Of a stretch of 64,000 bases of DNA, positions 1 to 9,084 are shown piece by piece (position 1 is the stretch's first letter; every line of letters begins with the position of its first letter). The translations under genes were made by a program, and so were the position numbers. The notes beneath the pieces were generated by a model. It saw only the letters and a program-made list of their open reading frames with translations, searched no databases and was not told the DNA's origin. Source of the DNA: Pseudalgibacter ostreae (GTDB lineage: Bacteria > Bacteroidota > Bacteroidia > Flavobacteriales > Flavobacteriaceae). Location: the NCBI RefSeq assembly GCF_042427585.1, contig NZ_JBHMFC010000103.1, positions 1 to 64,000 on the forward strand. The letters run 5' to 3'.

Positions 1-350
1 GTACTGAGTACATATAGGGTTGTGATTTAGTTATTTATGTTTCGCAACACAAATATCCACAACCCTTCTCATTTTTTTTTAAAAAAGTTTAAATCACTTC
101 ATTATTAAAATAGTTCCGTTTATAAATATTCTTTTATATGCTTTTGCTTAATTCTACATTTTTGAGCTGTTATAAAAAAATATTGAAAAAACATCTCATT
201 TCATTTTAAAAATGCCTTTTAGTCTTATACAAGTAAGACGTTTTCAATAATTACTAGAAGCGTGTTCACAAACCATTTCGGAACTTTAATATAAAATATA
301 ATTTTTCCTACCGTCGAAATGACAAAACAGCGCTATTCTCTTTAATCTAT
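1..350. other. AT-rich intergenic left edge, no gene seen
   Basis: No open frame of convincing length or composition and no RNA gene is visible here. The stretch is dominated by A/T runs and lies downstream of the minus-strand gene that ends at 351. I see no strong hairpin-plus-T-run terminator for that gene. Confidence 0.6.
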
Positions 351-818
351 CTAATTTATCAATTTATGAAAGTATTTAAACAAATCGCCTTTAGTAATGA
401 CAGCGCCCTGTTGAATCATTTTAAATTTATCTAAATTTTTATCGTCTGAATAGTCTTTTTCAGCTTGTAAGAACTCTACATTTTCGTCCATCAAGTTAGC
501 ACGTAACCAAGCGTACCCCTCTTTGGTTGTAATGTCCACATCATTTTTAAGCTTAACCACCACAGCATGCATGTGGTTCTTTTTCAGTTTAAACAAATAC
601 ATATGCTGTGGCGAAATGTGTTCTAAATATTTCGCTTTGTTTAACACGCCTTCCCAAATTAAATCGCTAAACACATCCAGTTCCATTTCTGCAACTTCAG
701 GTTTATTCACTTTTAAATTGGCCCACTCATCTGCTGTTACAGATTGTGTCGCTAAAAAATTTATAAATTCTTGATGCAATTCTTCAAACTGCTCTTTCGT
801 TAGTCTTGCGTATTTCAT
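351..818 (-). CDS. DUF6495-like conserved hypothetical protein
   Basis: A 155-residue soluble protein with no signal peptide or membrane segment. It is rich in charged residues and starts MKYARLTKEQFEELHQEF. From memory this N-terminus and the SDDKNLDKFK...GAVITKG motif near residues 124-144 match a flavobacterial family named DUF6495, whose function is unknown. It lies 173 bases downstream of the M61 peptidase gene on the same strand and so probably has its own promoter. The family name is recollection rather than a search result; that it is a real gene is well supported by codon use and length. Confidence 0.75.
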   Translation of the reverse strand: MKYARLTKEQFEELHQEFINFLATQSVTADEWANLKVNKPEVAEMELDVFSDLIWEGVLNKAKYLEHISPQHMYLFKLKKNHMHAVVVKLKNDVDITTKEGYAWLRANLMDENVEFLQAEKDYSDDKNLDKFKMIQQGAVITKGDLFKYFHKLIN

Positions 819-991
819 CGTTATATTTTAAACGTCCTGTTTTGTTTTTTTTATTCATTTTAGGCTAAAAAAAAAGGCTAAAACAACAGGAGGCATATAT
901 TATATTTTCATTTTTGCGAAAGTACAAATAAAAAAGTTTTTATTTTTAATGGCTTCTTAAAAAACCAATATTTGTACAATGCTTTAAAAGT

Positions 992-2884
992 TTAGCCTTT
1001 AAGCCATGCTTTTCGCAAAGTGATTTGAGCTTCTGTGGCATCTGGTTTCGCCTGTAAAATTTCGCCGTAAGTATACGATTGTGTTGTTTTTGTTTTAATA
1101 GTAATTACTTTTCCTAATCGAAACACCTTCACTTCAATATCCTTACCCGTGCCCCACATAAATACCTCTTGCAAAACCTGATTGGCATTCTCTATGCTTA
1201 CCGCAGTACCATCTATAGATCTTATAATATCATTTGGCAACACACCTTGCTCGGTCCAAAAGCTATTATTGGTAACAGCACTATTAAAATACAGGCTACC
1301 GTTCTCATGGTCGGCACTCACAATTAATGCCTCTCCATTTTGGATGTAATTGGTTTCAACTTTACCTTGCCCCATTTCCAAGCCCACCTTTTCAAAAAAC
1401 GTATTATAGTTTATGGGAATGCCACCTATTACGTGATTATCAAAAAATATCTTTAAAGAAGGATACGTCATTTCTACAATTTCATCCATAAGAAGGTCGT
1501 CATCAAAAGGTTTATTTTGGCCATATTTCATAGACAGTTCTTTCATCAAAGATAAAATTCCGCGATGCCCATTGCTTTCTTCTCGTATTAAAATATCGAT
1601 ACACATTCCAATCAAGGCTCCTTTTTGATAGACATTGTAGTACTCCGATGCATAGGGTTCATCTAGAACATTTTCACTCATCACAGTAAAACTCATTGTA
1701 TCATCCATTTGGGAAGCTCCTTGAATTTTTTCATTTATTTTTTGGAAAAATGTGTTCTCATCAATTAAGTTTTGATGCACTTGAAATAAGGTCGCGAAAT
1801 ATTCTGTAACACCTTCATACATCCATAAATGTTTAGAAAACGTCGGGTTATTGTAATCAAAATAATGAACATCATCAGAATGCACACTTAATGGCGTTAC
1901 AATATGAAAAAACTCATGAGACACCACATCTATCATCCCTTCTGCAAGAGCTTCATCAGACATAGCTTCTGGCATAACCACCACAGTACTGGTATGGTGC
2001 TCTAAAGCTCCAAACCCTTTTGGAGCATCTTCTGCACCATCTGATAAATAGAGAAAAATATCATACCGAGGGGTCGTATTAATATCTCCTAAATATTGCT
2101 TTTGAGCTTGCATCATTTTAAAAATAGTTTCTTTTAAAGATTTGGCACTGTGTATTTTATTTGGAGAATAAACGCTCAATACAATTTTAATATCCCCCAC
2201 TTGAAATTCTTCCACATCAAAAACCCCATACATCATCGGGTTATCGGTAATATCAAAGTATCTAGGAGCCACATAATGTGTGGTAATGGTTTTACCATCT
2301 TTACTAAGTTCTGTTCCAGACTCTTGAAGTGCCGAAGTTCTCACAAAATCTGCAGGTGCTGTAATGTCCAGTTTATATTGATTGTTCTTAAGCACATCAA
2401 AATAACCAATAAAACCATGGAGATTAAGCACATAATTATTGGGCTCTATGTTTGTTCCTGCTGGAGAAAAAGGCTGCTCGCCCCCTATACCACCTGTTTC
2501 TTCTATATCAAAAGTATCATTAACATAATACGTAATATAATCCAGCTTGGTCGCGTTTTTAATAGTCCAAGAATTGGTATCTTTTTTACTAGTAAGCATT
2601 TCATTACCCTGATAATCAAAAGCCTTAAAATCGTCTACATATTTACCAAAATCACTCACCGAATAAGTCCCTTGAACCACTCTGGGCAAATAATAAGTTA
2701 CCGTTTCATCAACAAAACGCCCAGGATTAATAACAACAGGCAGTTTATCGTCTTTTACTGCTGTTAAATTTATAGACGTTTCTACGGGCACTGCCGTGGC
2801 TAAGTCTTGGTTTGTATTTTTTATAGCAGTACAGTTTACCAACAAAACACCTGTAAACAATGCTATTAACACTCTAGTTTTCAT
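992..2884 (-). CDS. M61-family metallopeptidase lipoprotein with PDZ domain
   Basis: A 630-residue protein related to glycyl aminopeptidases (MEROPS M61), expected to cleave peptides outside the inner membrane. The N-terminus is a lipoprotein signal with lipobox LLVNC (Cys at about residue 18). The zinc motif HEFFH lies at about residues 323-327, and the YEGVTEYFA segment about 40 residues later should give the glutamate ligand. The last about 130 residues look like a PDZ domain, the usual M61 architecture. A TAnnTTTG box lies upstream at 2914-2921. Cell attachment and peptidase activity are family inferences. Confidence 0.88.
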   Translation of the reverse strand: MKTRVLIALFTGVLLVNCTAIKNTNQDLATAVPVETSINLTAVKDDKLPVVINPGRFVDETVTYYLPRVVQGTYSVSDFGKYVDDFKAFDYQGNEMLTSKKDTNSWTIKNATKLDYITYYVNDTFDIEETGGIGGEQPFSPAGTNIEPNNYVLNLHGFIGYFDVLKNNQYKLDITAPADFVRTSALQESGTELSKDGKTITTHYVAPRYFDITDNPMMYGVFDVEEFQVGDIKIVLSVYSPNKIHSAKSLKETIFKMMQAQKQYLGDINTTPRYDIFLYLSDGAEDAPKGFGALEHHTSTVVVMPEAMSDEALAEGMIDVVSHEFFHIVTPLSVHSDDVHYFDYNNPTFSKHLWMYEGVTEYFATLFQVHQNLIDENTFFQKINEKIQGASQMDDTMSFTVMSENVLDEPYASEYYNVYQKGALIGMCIDILIREESNGHRGILSLMKELSMKYGQNKPFDDDLLMDEIVEMTYPSLKIFFDNHVIGGIPINYNTFFEKVGLEMGQGKVETNYIQNGEALIVSADHENGSLYFNSAVTNNSFWTEQGVLPNDIIRSIDGTAVSIENANQVLQEVFMWGTGKDIEVKVFRLGKVITIKTKTTQSYTYGEILQAKPDATEAQITLRKAWLKG

Positions 2885-2913
2885 ACGGTTTAATTTAATT
2901 TTTCAAATGAATC

Positions 2914-2921
2914 CAAAAATA
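2914..2921 (-). promoter_or_regulatory. -7 box TATTTTTG for the M61 peptidase gene
   Basis: Matches the Bacteroidota -7 element TAnnTTTG on the minus strand, 29 bases before the ATG at 2884. No well-placed -33 TTG was found, so the call rests on one element. Confidence 0.4.
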
Positions 2922-2952
2922 GGATTATGTTATGGGCCGACCTCATAAGAAT

Positions 2953-2979
2953 TTGTTAAAAGATGAATCACTATCTTTG
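2953..2979 (+). promoter_or_regulatory. Promoter TTG-N16-TATCTTTG for the GT2 gene
   Basis: A -33-like TTG at 2953-2955 and a -7 box TATCTTTG at 2972-2979. The box lies downstream of an in-frame ATG at 2963, which argues for translation from the second ATG at 2984, only four bases after the box. The transcript would then be leaderless or nearly so. Confidence 0.5.
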
Positions 2980-2983
2980 CAAA

Positions 2984-3988
2984 ATGCAACCATTAATAAG
3001 CATTTTAACACCTTTTAAAAACACCGAATTATTTATAGGTGAATGCATCGATTCTATCTTACAACAGACATATACCAATTGGGAACTATTGATTATTGAC
3101 GATTTCTCAACGGATCTTAGTTATAAAATTGTGGATACCTTTAGAAAAAAGGACTCTCGAATTAAACTGTTTAAAAATAACCAACCCGGTATTATCCATG
3201 CATTACGATTAGCCTTATCCCAAAGCAGTGGCGAATTTGTGACCCGAATGGATAGCGACGACATCATGTACCCAAATAAACTGGAAGTGATGGCCAATGC
3301 TTTAATCACCCATGGAAGACAACACATTGCATTAGGCCTCGTTCATTACTTTTCTAAAGAAGGGATTAAAGACGGTTATAAACAATATGAAAATTGGTTA
3401 AATACCTTAACAAAAACTGGGAGCAACTATTCTGAATTATATAAAGAATGTGCCATTCCATCACCCTGTTGGATGGTTTATAAAGAGGATTTATTTGCCT
3501 GCGATGCTTTTAATCCCAACAGATACCCTGAAGATTACGATTTGGCCTTCCGATTTTATAAGCAGCAGATACAATGCATTCCTAGCGATACCGTTATACA
3601 TAAATGGCGCGATTACAGTACACGAGCTTCTAGAACCGATAAAAACTACGCCGAAAATCATTTTTTAAGTTTAAAATTGGATTATTTTATTGACTTAGAT
3701 TATAATCCAAATAAAACTTTGGTAATTTGGGGCGCTGGAAAGAAAGGGAAGATTACCGCTAAAAAATTAATTGATAAAACCCTCTCTTTTGAATGGATTT
3801 GTGATAATCCCAATAAAATAGGGCATGATATTTATGGTAAAATATTAAAGCCTTTTGAAGCGCTTTCCACAGTTAAAAATTCGCAAATAATCATTACCGT
3901 TTCCAATAAAACAGAACAGAAAGATATTTCAGAATATTTAAATACATTACAAATGAAACCGATAATCGACTATGTTTTCTTTTGTTGA
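2984..3988 (+). CDS. GT2 glycosyltransferase with C-terminal Rossmann-like domain
   Basis: A 334-residue protein from the chosen start. Residues about 1-220 form a GT-A fold of family 2: PLISILTPFKN at the N-terminus, IIDDFSTD, and the metal-binding TRMDSDD motif. The last about 90 residues are a separate module starting LVIWGAGKKGK, a GxGxxG-like nucleotide-binding loop resembling the N-terminus of PglD-type sugar acyltransferases or CoA-binding domains. The ATG at 2963 was rejected because the promoter box lies after it. It probably adds a sugar to a surface glycan; donor and acceptor are unknown. It stands alone, with the M61 gene divergent. Confidence 0.85.
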   Translation: MQPLISILTPFKNTELFIGECIDSILQQTYTNWELLIIDDFSTDLSYKIVDTFRKKDSRIKLFKNNQPGIIHALRLALSQSSGEFVTRMDSDDIMYPNKLEVMANALITHGRQHIALGLVHYFSKEGIKDGYKQYENWLNTLTKTGSNYSELYKECAIPSPCWMVYKEDLFACDAFNPNRYPEDYDLAFRFYKQQIQCIPSDTVIHKWRDYSTRASRTDKNYAENHFLSLKLDYFIDLDYNPNKTLVIWGAGKKGKITAKKLIDKTLSFEWICDNPNKIGHDIYGKILKPFEALSTVKNSQIIITVSNKTEQKDISEYLNTLQMKPIIDYVFFC

Positions 3989-4148
3989 TGGTCTAGAACG
4001 CCTTTACCCAACTTAGAGCTTAAACAAAGCTTCTAAGTATGGCTTCTAAACCCATCTGCCATATTCCTTTCTTTTCTCTATTCAATTTTCTATTTTCGTT
4101 TCTCAATATTCCATTTTTTTCCGTAGGTTTGAAAAATCTAAAAAAGGC

Positions 4149-6071
4149 ATGCAGTTTAAACACCCCGAACTTCTTTACGCTTTATTTCTACTACTAATTC
4201 CTATAATTGTACACCTTTTTCAGTTGCGTAAATTTCAAAAGGAAGCGTTTACCAATGTGGCGTTTTTGAAAAATGTAGTAATCCAGCACCGAAAAAGTTC
4301 TCAAATAAAGAAGTGGCTTATTTTAGCAACCCGCCTCTTGCTTCTTAGCTTTTTAATTATAGCCTTTGCCCAGCCTTTTAGTACAAATTCGGATACGTTT
4401 AATCTGAAAAAAGAAACGGTTATCTATTTAGACAATTCCTTTAGCATGGAGGCCAAAGGAAATCAAGGCCCGCTTTTAAAACGTGCTATTCAAGACATTA
4501 TCACACAGGTTCCAGAAGACGAAACGGTTTCGATTTTAACCCATGACGCCCTGTTTAAAAACACAACCATTAAAGCGATTAAAAATGAGCTATTGCAAAT
4601 ATCATATGCTCCACATACCCTAAGCTATAACGCTGCTTATTTGAAAGCCAAAACATTGTTTAAAGAAGCCAGTAGTTTAAAAAACATAATCTTCATCTCA
4701 GACTTCCAACAACAAGATGCTGCATTTCAACCAGAACCAGACTCCTTAATCCATATTCAAGCGGTACAATTAAAACCAGAAACCGTACATAATATTTCTA
4801 TTGATAGTGCTTATATTTCTAAAGCTAACGCTACTCATACGGAATTGAGCGTTATTATAAACAATAGCGGTAAAGACATCGAAAACCTGCCAATCTCGCT
4901 ATTCGATAATGGTACACTCCTAACAAAAACCTCCGTTTCAGCAAAAAGAAACACTATAGCTACGTTTTCTTTACCTAATAATACAGTCATAAATGGTACA
5001 TTAACGATTCAGGATAATCAACTTCAATTTGATAACAGTTTATTCTTTAATATTAATAATCCTGAAAAGACCAATGTCCTTTCGATAAACGAAGCTGATG
5101 ACGATTTTTTAAAGCGCATATATACAGAAGACGAGTTTAATTATACCGCTACGCCTTTTCTTCAATTAAATTATGCCACTTTAGAACAACAGGATTTAAT
5201 TATTCTAAATGAAATAAGCAGCATACCCAACAGTTTGATAGCTGCCTTAAAAACCGTGACCGATCAAGGTGGATTGCTCTTAGTTATTCCTGCTAAAAAC
5301 GGCAATTTAACAACTTACAACACACTGCTTGCCCCATACCATATCGAGCTTGGTAAGCTTGCAGAAAGCGAAAAACACATTACAAGCATTCATTTTTCAC
5401 ATCCGTTGTTTAATCAGGATGTTTTTGAAAAACAGGTTAAGAATTTTCAATATCCAAAAGTGAATTCCTATTTCAGTTCTAAGACAAAGCACACTTCTAC
5501 TGCATTAAGTTTTGAAGACGAAAGTCCCTTTTTACTCGAAAATAAAGGGTTGTATTTATTAACAGCAGCTTTAAACAAAGAAAACTCTAACTTTAAAAAT
5601 TCTCCATTAATTGTACCTACGTTTTATAATATTGGTAAAGCCAGCTTTAAAAACCCAAGGTTATTTTACACCATCGGACACGAAAATGTATTTGATGTAA
5701 AGGTGAAGTTGCAACAAGACGCAATTATTTCTTTAGTAAATAGTAATACCAACCTAATTCCAAGACAGCAGTATTTTAATAACAAAGTAACGATTAGAAC
5801 GCATAATGAACCTGCTTTAGCTGGAATTTACACTATTAAAAATAAAGATGAAGCCCTTCAAAACATCAGTTATAATTATAATCGAAATGAAAACCGCTTA
5901 TTATATCAAGAGCTTACCAGCTTAAAAAATATGACAGTTAACCATTCCATTATAGACACATTTAACACCATAAAAAGTAATACAAAAGTTCATGCCCTAT
6001 GGAAATGGTTTGCTATTTTTGCACTGGCTTTCTTGTTTATTGAATTGCTCATCTTAAAATACTTTAAATGA
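4149..6071 (+). CDS. BatA-like membrane protein with vWA domain
   Basis: A 640-residue membrane protein. Residues 1-80 match the BatA/aerotolerance N-terminal domain: FKHPELLYALFLLLIPIIVH forms the first membrane helix and a second spans about 57-77. A von Willebrand A domain follows with the MIDAS-type DNSFS motif near residue 97. The C-terminus ends in another membrane helix (WKWFAIFALAFLFIELL). Such proteins are common in Bacteroidota, usually near MoxR/Bat operons, and may act as metal-dependent scaffolds in the envelope. No moxR gene is in the window. Its stop overlaps the next ATG by four bases, so the two genes are probably translationally coupled. Confidence 0.85.
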   Translation: MQFKHPELLYALFLLLIPIIVHLFQLRKFQKEAFTNVAFLKNVVIQHRKSSQIKKWLILATRLLLLSFLIIAFAQPFSTNSDTFNLKKETVIYLDNSFSMEAKGNQGPLLKRAIQDIITQVPEDETVSILTHDALFKNTTIKAIKNELLQISYAPHTLSYNAAYLKAKTLFKEASSLKNIIFISDFQQQDAAFQPEPDSLIHIQAVQLKPETVHNISIDSAYISKANATHTELSVIINNSGKDIENLPISLFDNGTLLTKTSVSAKRNTIATFSLPNNTVINGTLTIQDNQLQFDNSLFFNINNPEKTNVLSINEADDDFLKRIYTEDEFNYTATPFLQLNYATLEQQDLIILNEISSIPNSLIAALKTVTDQGGLLLVIPAKNGNLTTYNTLLAPYHIELGKLAESEKHITSIHFSHPLFNQDVFEKQVKNFQYPKVNSYFSSKTKHTSTALSFEDESPFLLENKGLYLLTAALNKENSNFKNSPLIVPTFYNIGKASFKNPRLFYTIGHENVFDVKVKLQQDAIISLVNSNTNLIPRQQYFNNKVTIRTHNEPALAGIYTIKNKDEALQNISYNYNRNENRLLYQELTSLKNMTVNHSIIDTFNTIKSNTKVHALWKWFAIFALAFLFIELLILKYFK

Positions 6072-7321
6072 ACATACTTATAAAATCTGCAACCATTATC
6101 GATACGAAAAGTGAGTTTCACAATACCACTCAAGACCTTTTAATTGAAAACGGTAGTATTTCAAAAATTGGCAGCAATTTAGAACCCCCTCATAACATAC
6201 AAGAAATAAACCTTGAAAATCTCCATATTTCCCAAGGTTGGTTCGATAGTAGCGTAAGCTTTGGAGAGCCTGGTTTTGAAGAACGTGAAACCATTAAAAA
6301 CGGTTTAAAAACAGCGGCCTATTCTGGGTTTACTGCAGTAGCCATGAACGCAAACACCCATCCGGTTCTAGATTCCAGTGCAGATATTAGCTTTGTACTA
6401 TCCAAATCGCAAAACAATGCCGTTACACTTTTACCGGTCGGAGCACTTACTACAGAAAGTAAAGGCCTTGATTTAGCAGAACTGTTCGATATGAAAAATG
6501 CAGGTGCAGTTGCTTTTTCAGATTACAAAAAATCCATTTCAAACCCCAATCTCATGAAAATCGCTTTGCAATATGCTAGCAATTTTAACGGATTGGTATA
6601 TTCTTTTCCTCAAGAAAATAAAATTGCAGGATCAGGGGTTATGAATGAAAATATTGCCAGCACAAAGCTCGGCCTAAAAGGCAACCCGTCTTTAGCGGAA
6701 GCTTTACAAGTAGCACGTGATATCTTTTTATTGGAATACACTGGCGGTAAATTGCATATTCCCACCATTTCTACAGCAGAGTCTGTAGCATTGATAAGAG
6801 CCGCAAAGAAGAAGCAACTCGATGTTACATGCAGTGTTGCCATCCATAATTTATATTTTACAGACGAAGCACTACACGACTTTAATACACACTTTAAAGT
6901 ACTGCCCCCATTACGCACCCAAACAGATATTGACGCCTTAATTGATGGGGTAAAAGATGGTACCATTGATATGGTTACCAGCGACCATACGCCATTAAAC
7001 ATTGAAGAGAAAAAGGTAGAGTTTGATTATGCGGCTTATGGCACTATTGGGCTAGAAAGTGCCTTTGGTGCTTTACAATCCGTTTTCTCTCTAAACGAGA
7101 CCATTGCCCTCTTAACCCAAGGAAAATCACGTTTTGGCATCGAAAGCGCCCCTATACAGGTTGGAAGTCCTTTAAACATCACACTTTTTAATCCAGACTC
7201 CACATCCACTTTCCTTTTAAAGGATGTTATTTCAAAATCTAAAAATGCTATTTTTGAAGGAGAAACCTTAAAAGGAACCGTTTACGGCATAATAGCAAAT
7301 CATCAAATTGTTTTAAAATAA
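6068..7321 (+). CDS. Dihydroorotase-like protein lacking metal-binding histidines
   Basis: A 417-residue amidohydrolase of the type I dihydroorotase family. The frame of the family is intact: D60, the EPG at 67-69, a DMVTSDHTP motif near residue 302, and a C-terminal composite-domain beta segment. The first motif, normally DxHxHxREPG, here has Ser62 and Ser64 in place of both histidines and Gly66 for the substrate-binding Arg. The usual CHxST reads IPTIST and the PHHL motif reads IHNL. Catalysis as a dihydroorotase is therefore unlikely. It resembles the inactive PyrC' partner that supports aspartate transcarbamoylase in some bacteria. Databases probably label it dihydroorotase, which would be misleading. 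Confidence 0.85.
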   Translation: MNILIKSATIIDTKSEFHNTTQDLLIENGSISKIGSNLEPPHNIQEINLENLHISQGWFDSSVSFGEPGFEERETIKNGLKTAAYSGFTAVAMNANTHPVLDSSADISFVLSKSQNNAVTLLPVGALTTESKGLDLAELFDMKNAGAVAFSDYKKSISNPNLMKIALQYASNFNGLVYSFPQENKIAGSGVMNENIASTKLGLKGNPSLAEALQVARDIFLLEYTGGKLHIPTISTAESVALIRAAKKKQLDVTCSVAIHNLYFTDEALHDFNTHFKVLPPLRTQTDIDALIDGVKDGTIDMVTSDHTPLNIEEKKVEFDYAAYGTIGLESAFGALQSVFSLNETIALLTQGKSRFGIESAPIQVGSPLNITLFNPDSTSTFLLKDVISKSKNAIFEGETLKGTVYGIIANHQIVLK

Positions 7322-7326
7322 GTATC

Positions 7327-7659
7327 ATGACCGAACAAGACACTGAAGAAGGCAAAGGCTTGGCCATAATAAGTTATTTAACCATTATAGGCACGATTAT
7401 CGCTCTCTTTATGAACAATGACAAAAAAAATAATTTTGCAGCCTTTCATATTAGACAAGCCTTGGGCTTATGGTTAACCTATTTTATATTGGCCTGGCTT
7501 GTAAGCGGCTTTGATAACTGGTTTGCTACTTTAGGTTTTTGGATATTTTTTGGTATTCTATTTATTTATGGTTTTATTAATGCTGTTTCAGGAAAAGCTC
7601 AAGTCGTTCCCGCATTAGGCAATTTATTTCAAAAATGGTTCTCAACTTTAGGAAAATAA
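7327..7659 (+). CDS. DUF4870-like small membrane protein
   Basis: A 110-residue protein with three likely membrane helices at about 12-30, 47-66 and 70-88. The N-terminus (EEGKGLAIISYLTIIGTIIA) and the segment NFAAFHIRQALGLW are typical of the DUF4870/Tic20-like family of small Bacteroidota membrane proteins of unknown role. It begins five bases after the dihydroorotase-like gene and ends just before the esterase, so it belongs to the same transcription unit. Confidence 0.8.
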   Translation: MTEQDTEEGKGLAIISYLTIIGTIIALFMNNDKKNNFAAFHIRQALGLWLTYFILAWLVSGFDNWFATLGFWIFFGILFIYGFINAVSGKAQVVPALGNLFQKWFSTLGK

Positions 7660-7660
7660 T

Positions 7661-8317
7661 ATGACAAACACATCTCTTTCATTACAACACCTTATTCGTA
7701 AATCAAGTCTTACAGAAAACGCACCGTTATTAATCATGCTCCATGGCTATGGTAGCGATGAAAACGATTTGTTTTCTTTTGCAAGCGAGTTACCTAAAGA
7801 ATTATTCATCATTTCGGTAAAAGCCCCCTACCCTATGCAGCCCTATGGCAATGCGTGGTACGCTATTAATTTTGATGCGGAACAAGGGAAGTGGAACGAC
7901 AATGTACAAGCTAAGCAGTCGCTTGATTTGGTAGCTAAGTTTATTGATGAAGCCACAGCAGCTTATCCTGTAGACAAAAACAACGTGAGCCTTTTAGGCT
8001 TTAGCCAAGGCAGTATCTTGAGTTACGGTGTGGCCTTAACGTATCCCAATAAAGTAAAGCACATTTTGGCTTTAAGTGGCTATATTAATAAGGAGATTTT
8101 ACCTAAAAACATAAAAGATCAAGATTATTCTGGTTTAGACTTTTACTGTTCCCATGGTAGCGTCGATCAAGTAATCCCTGTAGATTGGGCCAGACAAACG
8201 GCACCATTTTTAAACCATCTAAACATTAAGCACGTGTATTCTGAGTTTCCTGTTGGACATGGTGTCGCCCCCCAAAACTTTCATGAATTAAAAGAATGGC
8301 TCGATAAAAGAATTTAA
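7661..8317 (+). CDS. Alpha/beta hydrolase, phospholipase/carboxylesterase family
   Basis: A 218-residue cytosolic esterase of the YpfH/carboxylesterase 2 family. It shows the oxyanion-hole motif MLHGYGSDEND near residues 26-36, the nucleophile elbow GFSQGS with Ser at about 115, the acid in SHGSVDQVIP near 168, and the catalytic His in PVGHGV near 200. Length and order match the family, which hydrolyses short acyl esters or lysophospholipids; the natural substrate is unknown. It is the last gene of the run beginning at 4149 and is followed by a hairpin terminator. Confidence 0.88.
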   Translation: MTNTSLSLQHLIRKSSLTENAPLLIMLHGYGSDENDLFSFASELPKELFIISVKAPYPMQPYGNAWYAINFDAEQGKWNDNVQAKQSLDLVAKFIDEATAAYPVDKNNVSLLGFSQGSILSYGVALTYPNKVKHILALSGYINKEILPKNIKDQDYSGLDFYCSHGSVDQVIPVDWARQTAPFLNHLNIKHVYSEFPVGHGVAPQNFHELKEWLDKRI

Positions 8318-8324
8318 ATATCAT

Positions 8325-8355
8325 AAAAAAATCCAGCTATTTGCTGGATTTTTTG
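8325..8355. terminator. Bidirectional intrinsic terminator
   Basis: An inverted repeat with arms ATCCAGC (8331-8337) and GCTGGAT (8343-8349), flanked by A6 on the left and T6 on the right. It can stop the esterase operon on the plus strand and the response-regulator operon on the minus strand. Confidence 0.85.
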
Positions 8356-8377
8356 TTTTATATAAATATGCCATACT

Positions 8378-9082
8378 TTAAGAATTTACCACCAACCTAA
8401 AGCCTTCTCCGTGAATATTAAGAATTTCAACACGCTCATCTAATTTTAGATATTTACGTAATTTAGCAATATAAACATCCATACTACGAGAAGTAAAATA
8501 GTTATCGTCTCTCCATATTTTTGTTAGTGCCAAAGCTCTAGGCATCAAGTCATTTTCATGTAAAGCCAATAAACGTAAAAGCTCATTTTCTTTTGGCGAC
8601 AATTTGATAGGATCCTCATCATTATATTTCAAGAAGCGCAATTTAGAATTCAAATCAAAATTTCCGATTTTAAACTCAAACTGCTTACTATCTGAAACGG
8701 TTTCCGTGGCCTTACGTTGAATAATGGCTTTAATCTTCATCAATAAAACCTCACTATCAAAAGGCTTATTTAAATAATCATCTGCCCCAACCTTATAGCC
8801 TTTCAAAACATCTTCTTTCATCGCTTTCGCAGTTAAGAAAATAATAGGCACTTCTTTATTCTTTTCCCGGATCTCTTTAGCTAATGTAAAGCCATCTTTG
8901 TAAGGCATCATGACATCCAAAATGCATAAATCGTAATCATCTTTTTTGAATTTCTCAAAACCTTCCATTCCGTTTTTGGCATGGGTTACGTCATAATCAT
9001 TCATCATTAAATAATCTTTGAGAACCGTTCCAAAATTCGGATCATCTTCTACTAATAAAATCTTTTTGTCTTGTACTTCCAT
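8378..9082 (-). CDS. OmpR-family response regulator
   Basis: A 234-residue two-component response regulator. The receiver domain (about 5-120) has the acidic pair Asp13/Asp14, phospho-acceptor Asp56 in LCILDVMMP, the FLTAK threonine and the NKPFD lysine. A winged-helix DNA-binding domain fills about 135-232. The closest named relative in Bacteroides is RprY, but orthology is not proven. It is the second gene of an operon with the sensor kinase three bases upstream. A set of GTTAA repeats ahead of the kinase gene may be its own target site. Confidence 0.93.
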   Translation of the reverse strand: MEVQDKKILLVEDDPNFGTVLKDYLMMNDYDVTHAKNGMEGFEKFKKDDYDLCILDVMMPYKDGFTLAKEIREKNKEVPIIFLTAKAMKEDVLKGYKVGADDYLNKPFDSEVLLMKIKAIIQRKATETVSDSKQFEFKIGNFDLNSKLRFLKYNDEDPIKLSPKENELLRLLALHENDLMPRALALTKIWRDDNYFTSRSMDVYIAKLRKYLKLDERVEILNIHGEGFRLVVNS

Positions 9083-9084
9083 GT

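Noticed and set aside
2150..2767. A 205-codon open frame on the plus strand, opposite the M61 peptidase gene.
   Set aside because: It is antisense to a well-supported gene, has an odd residue mix rich in I, K and C, and no family motifs; a typical shadow frame in AT-rich DNA.
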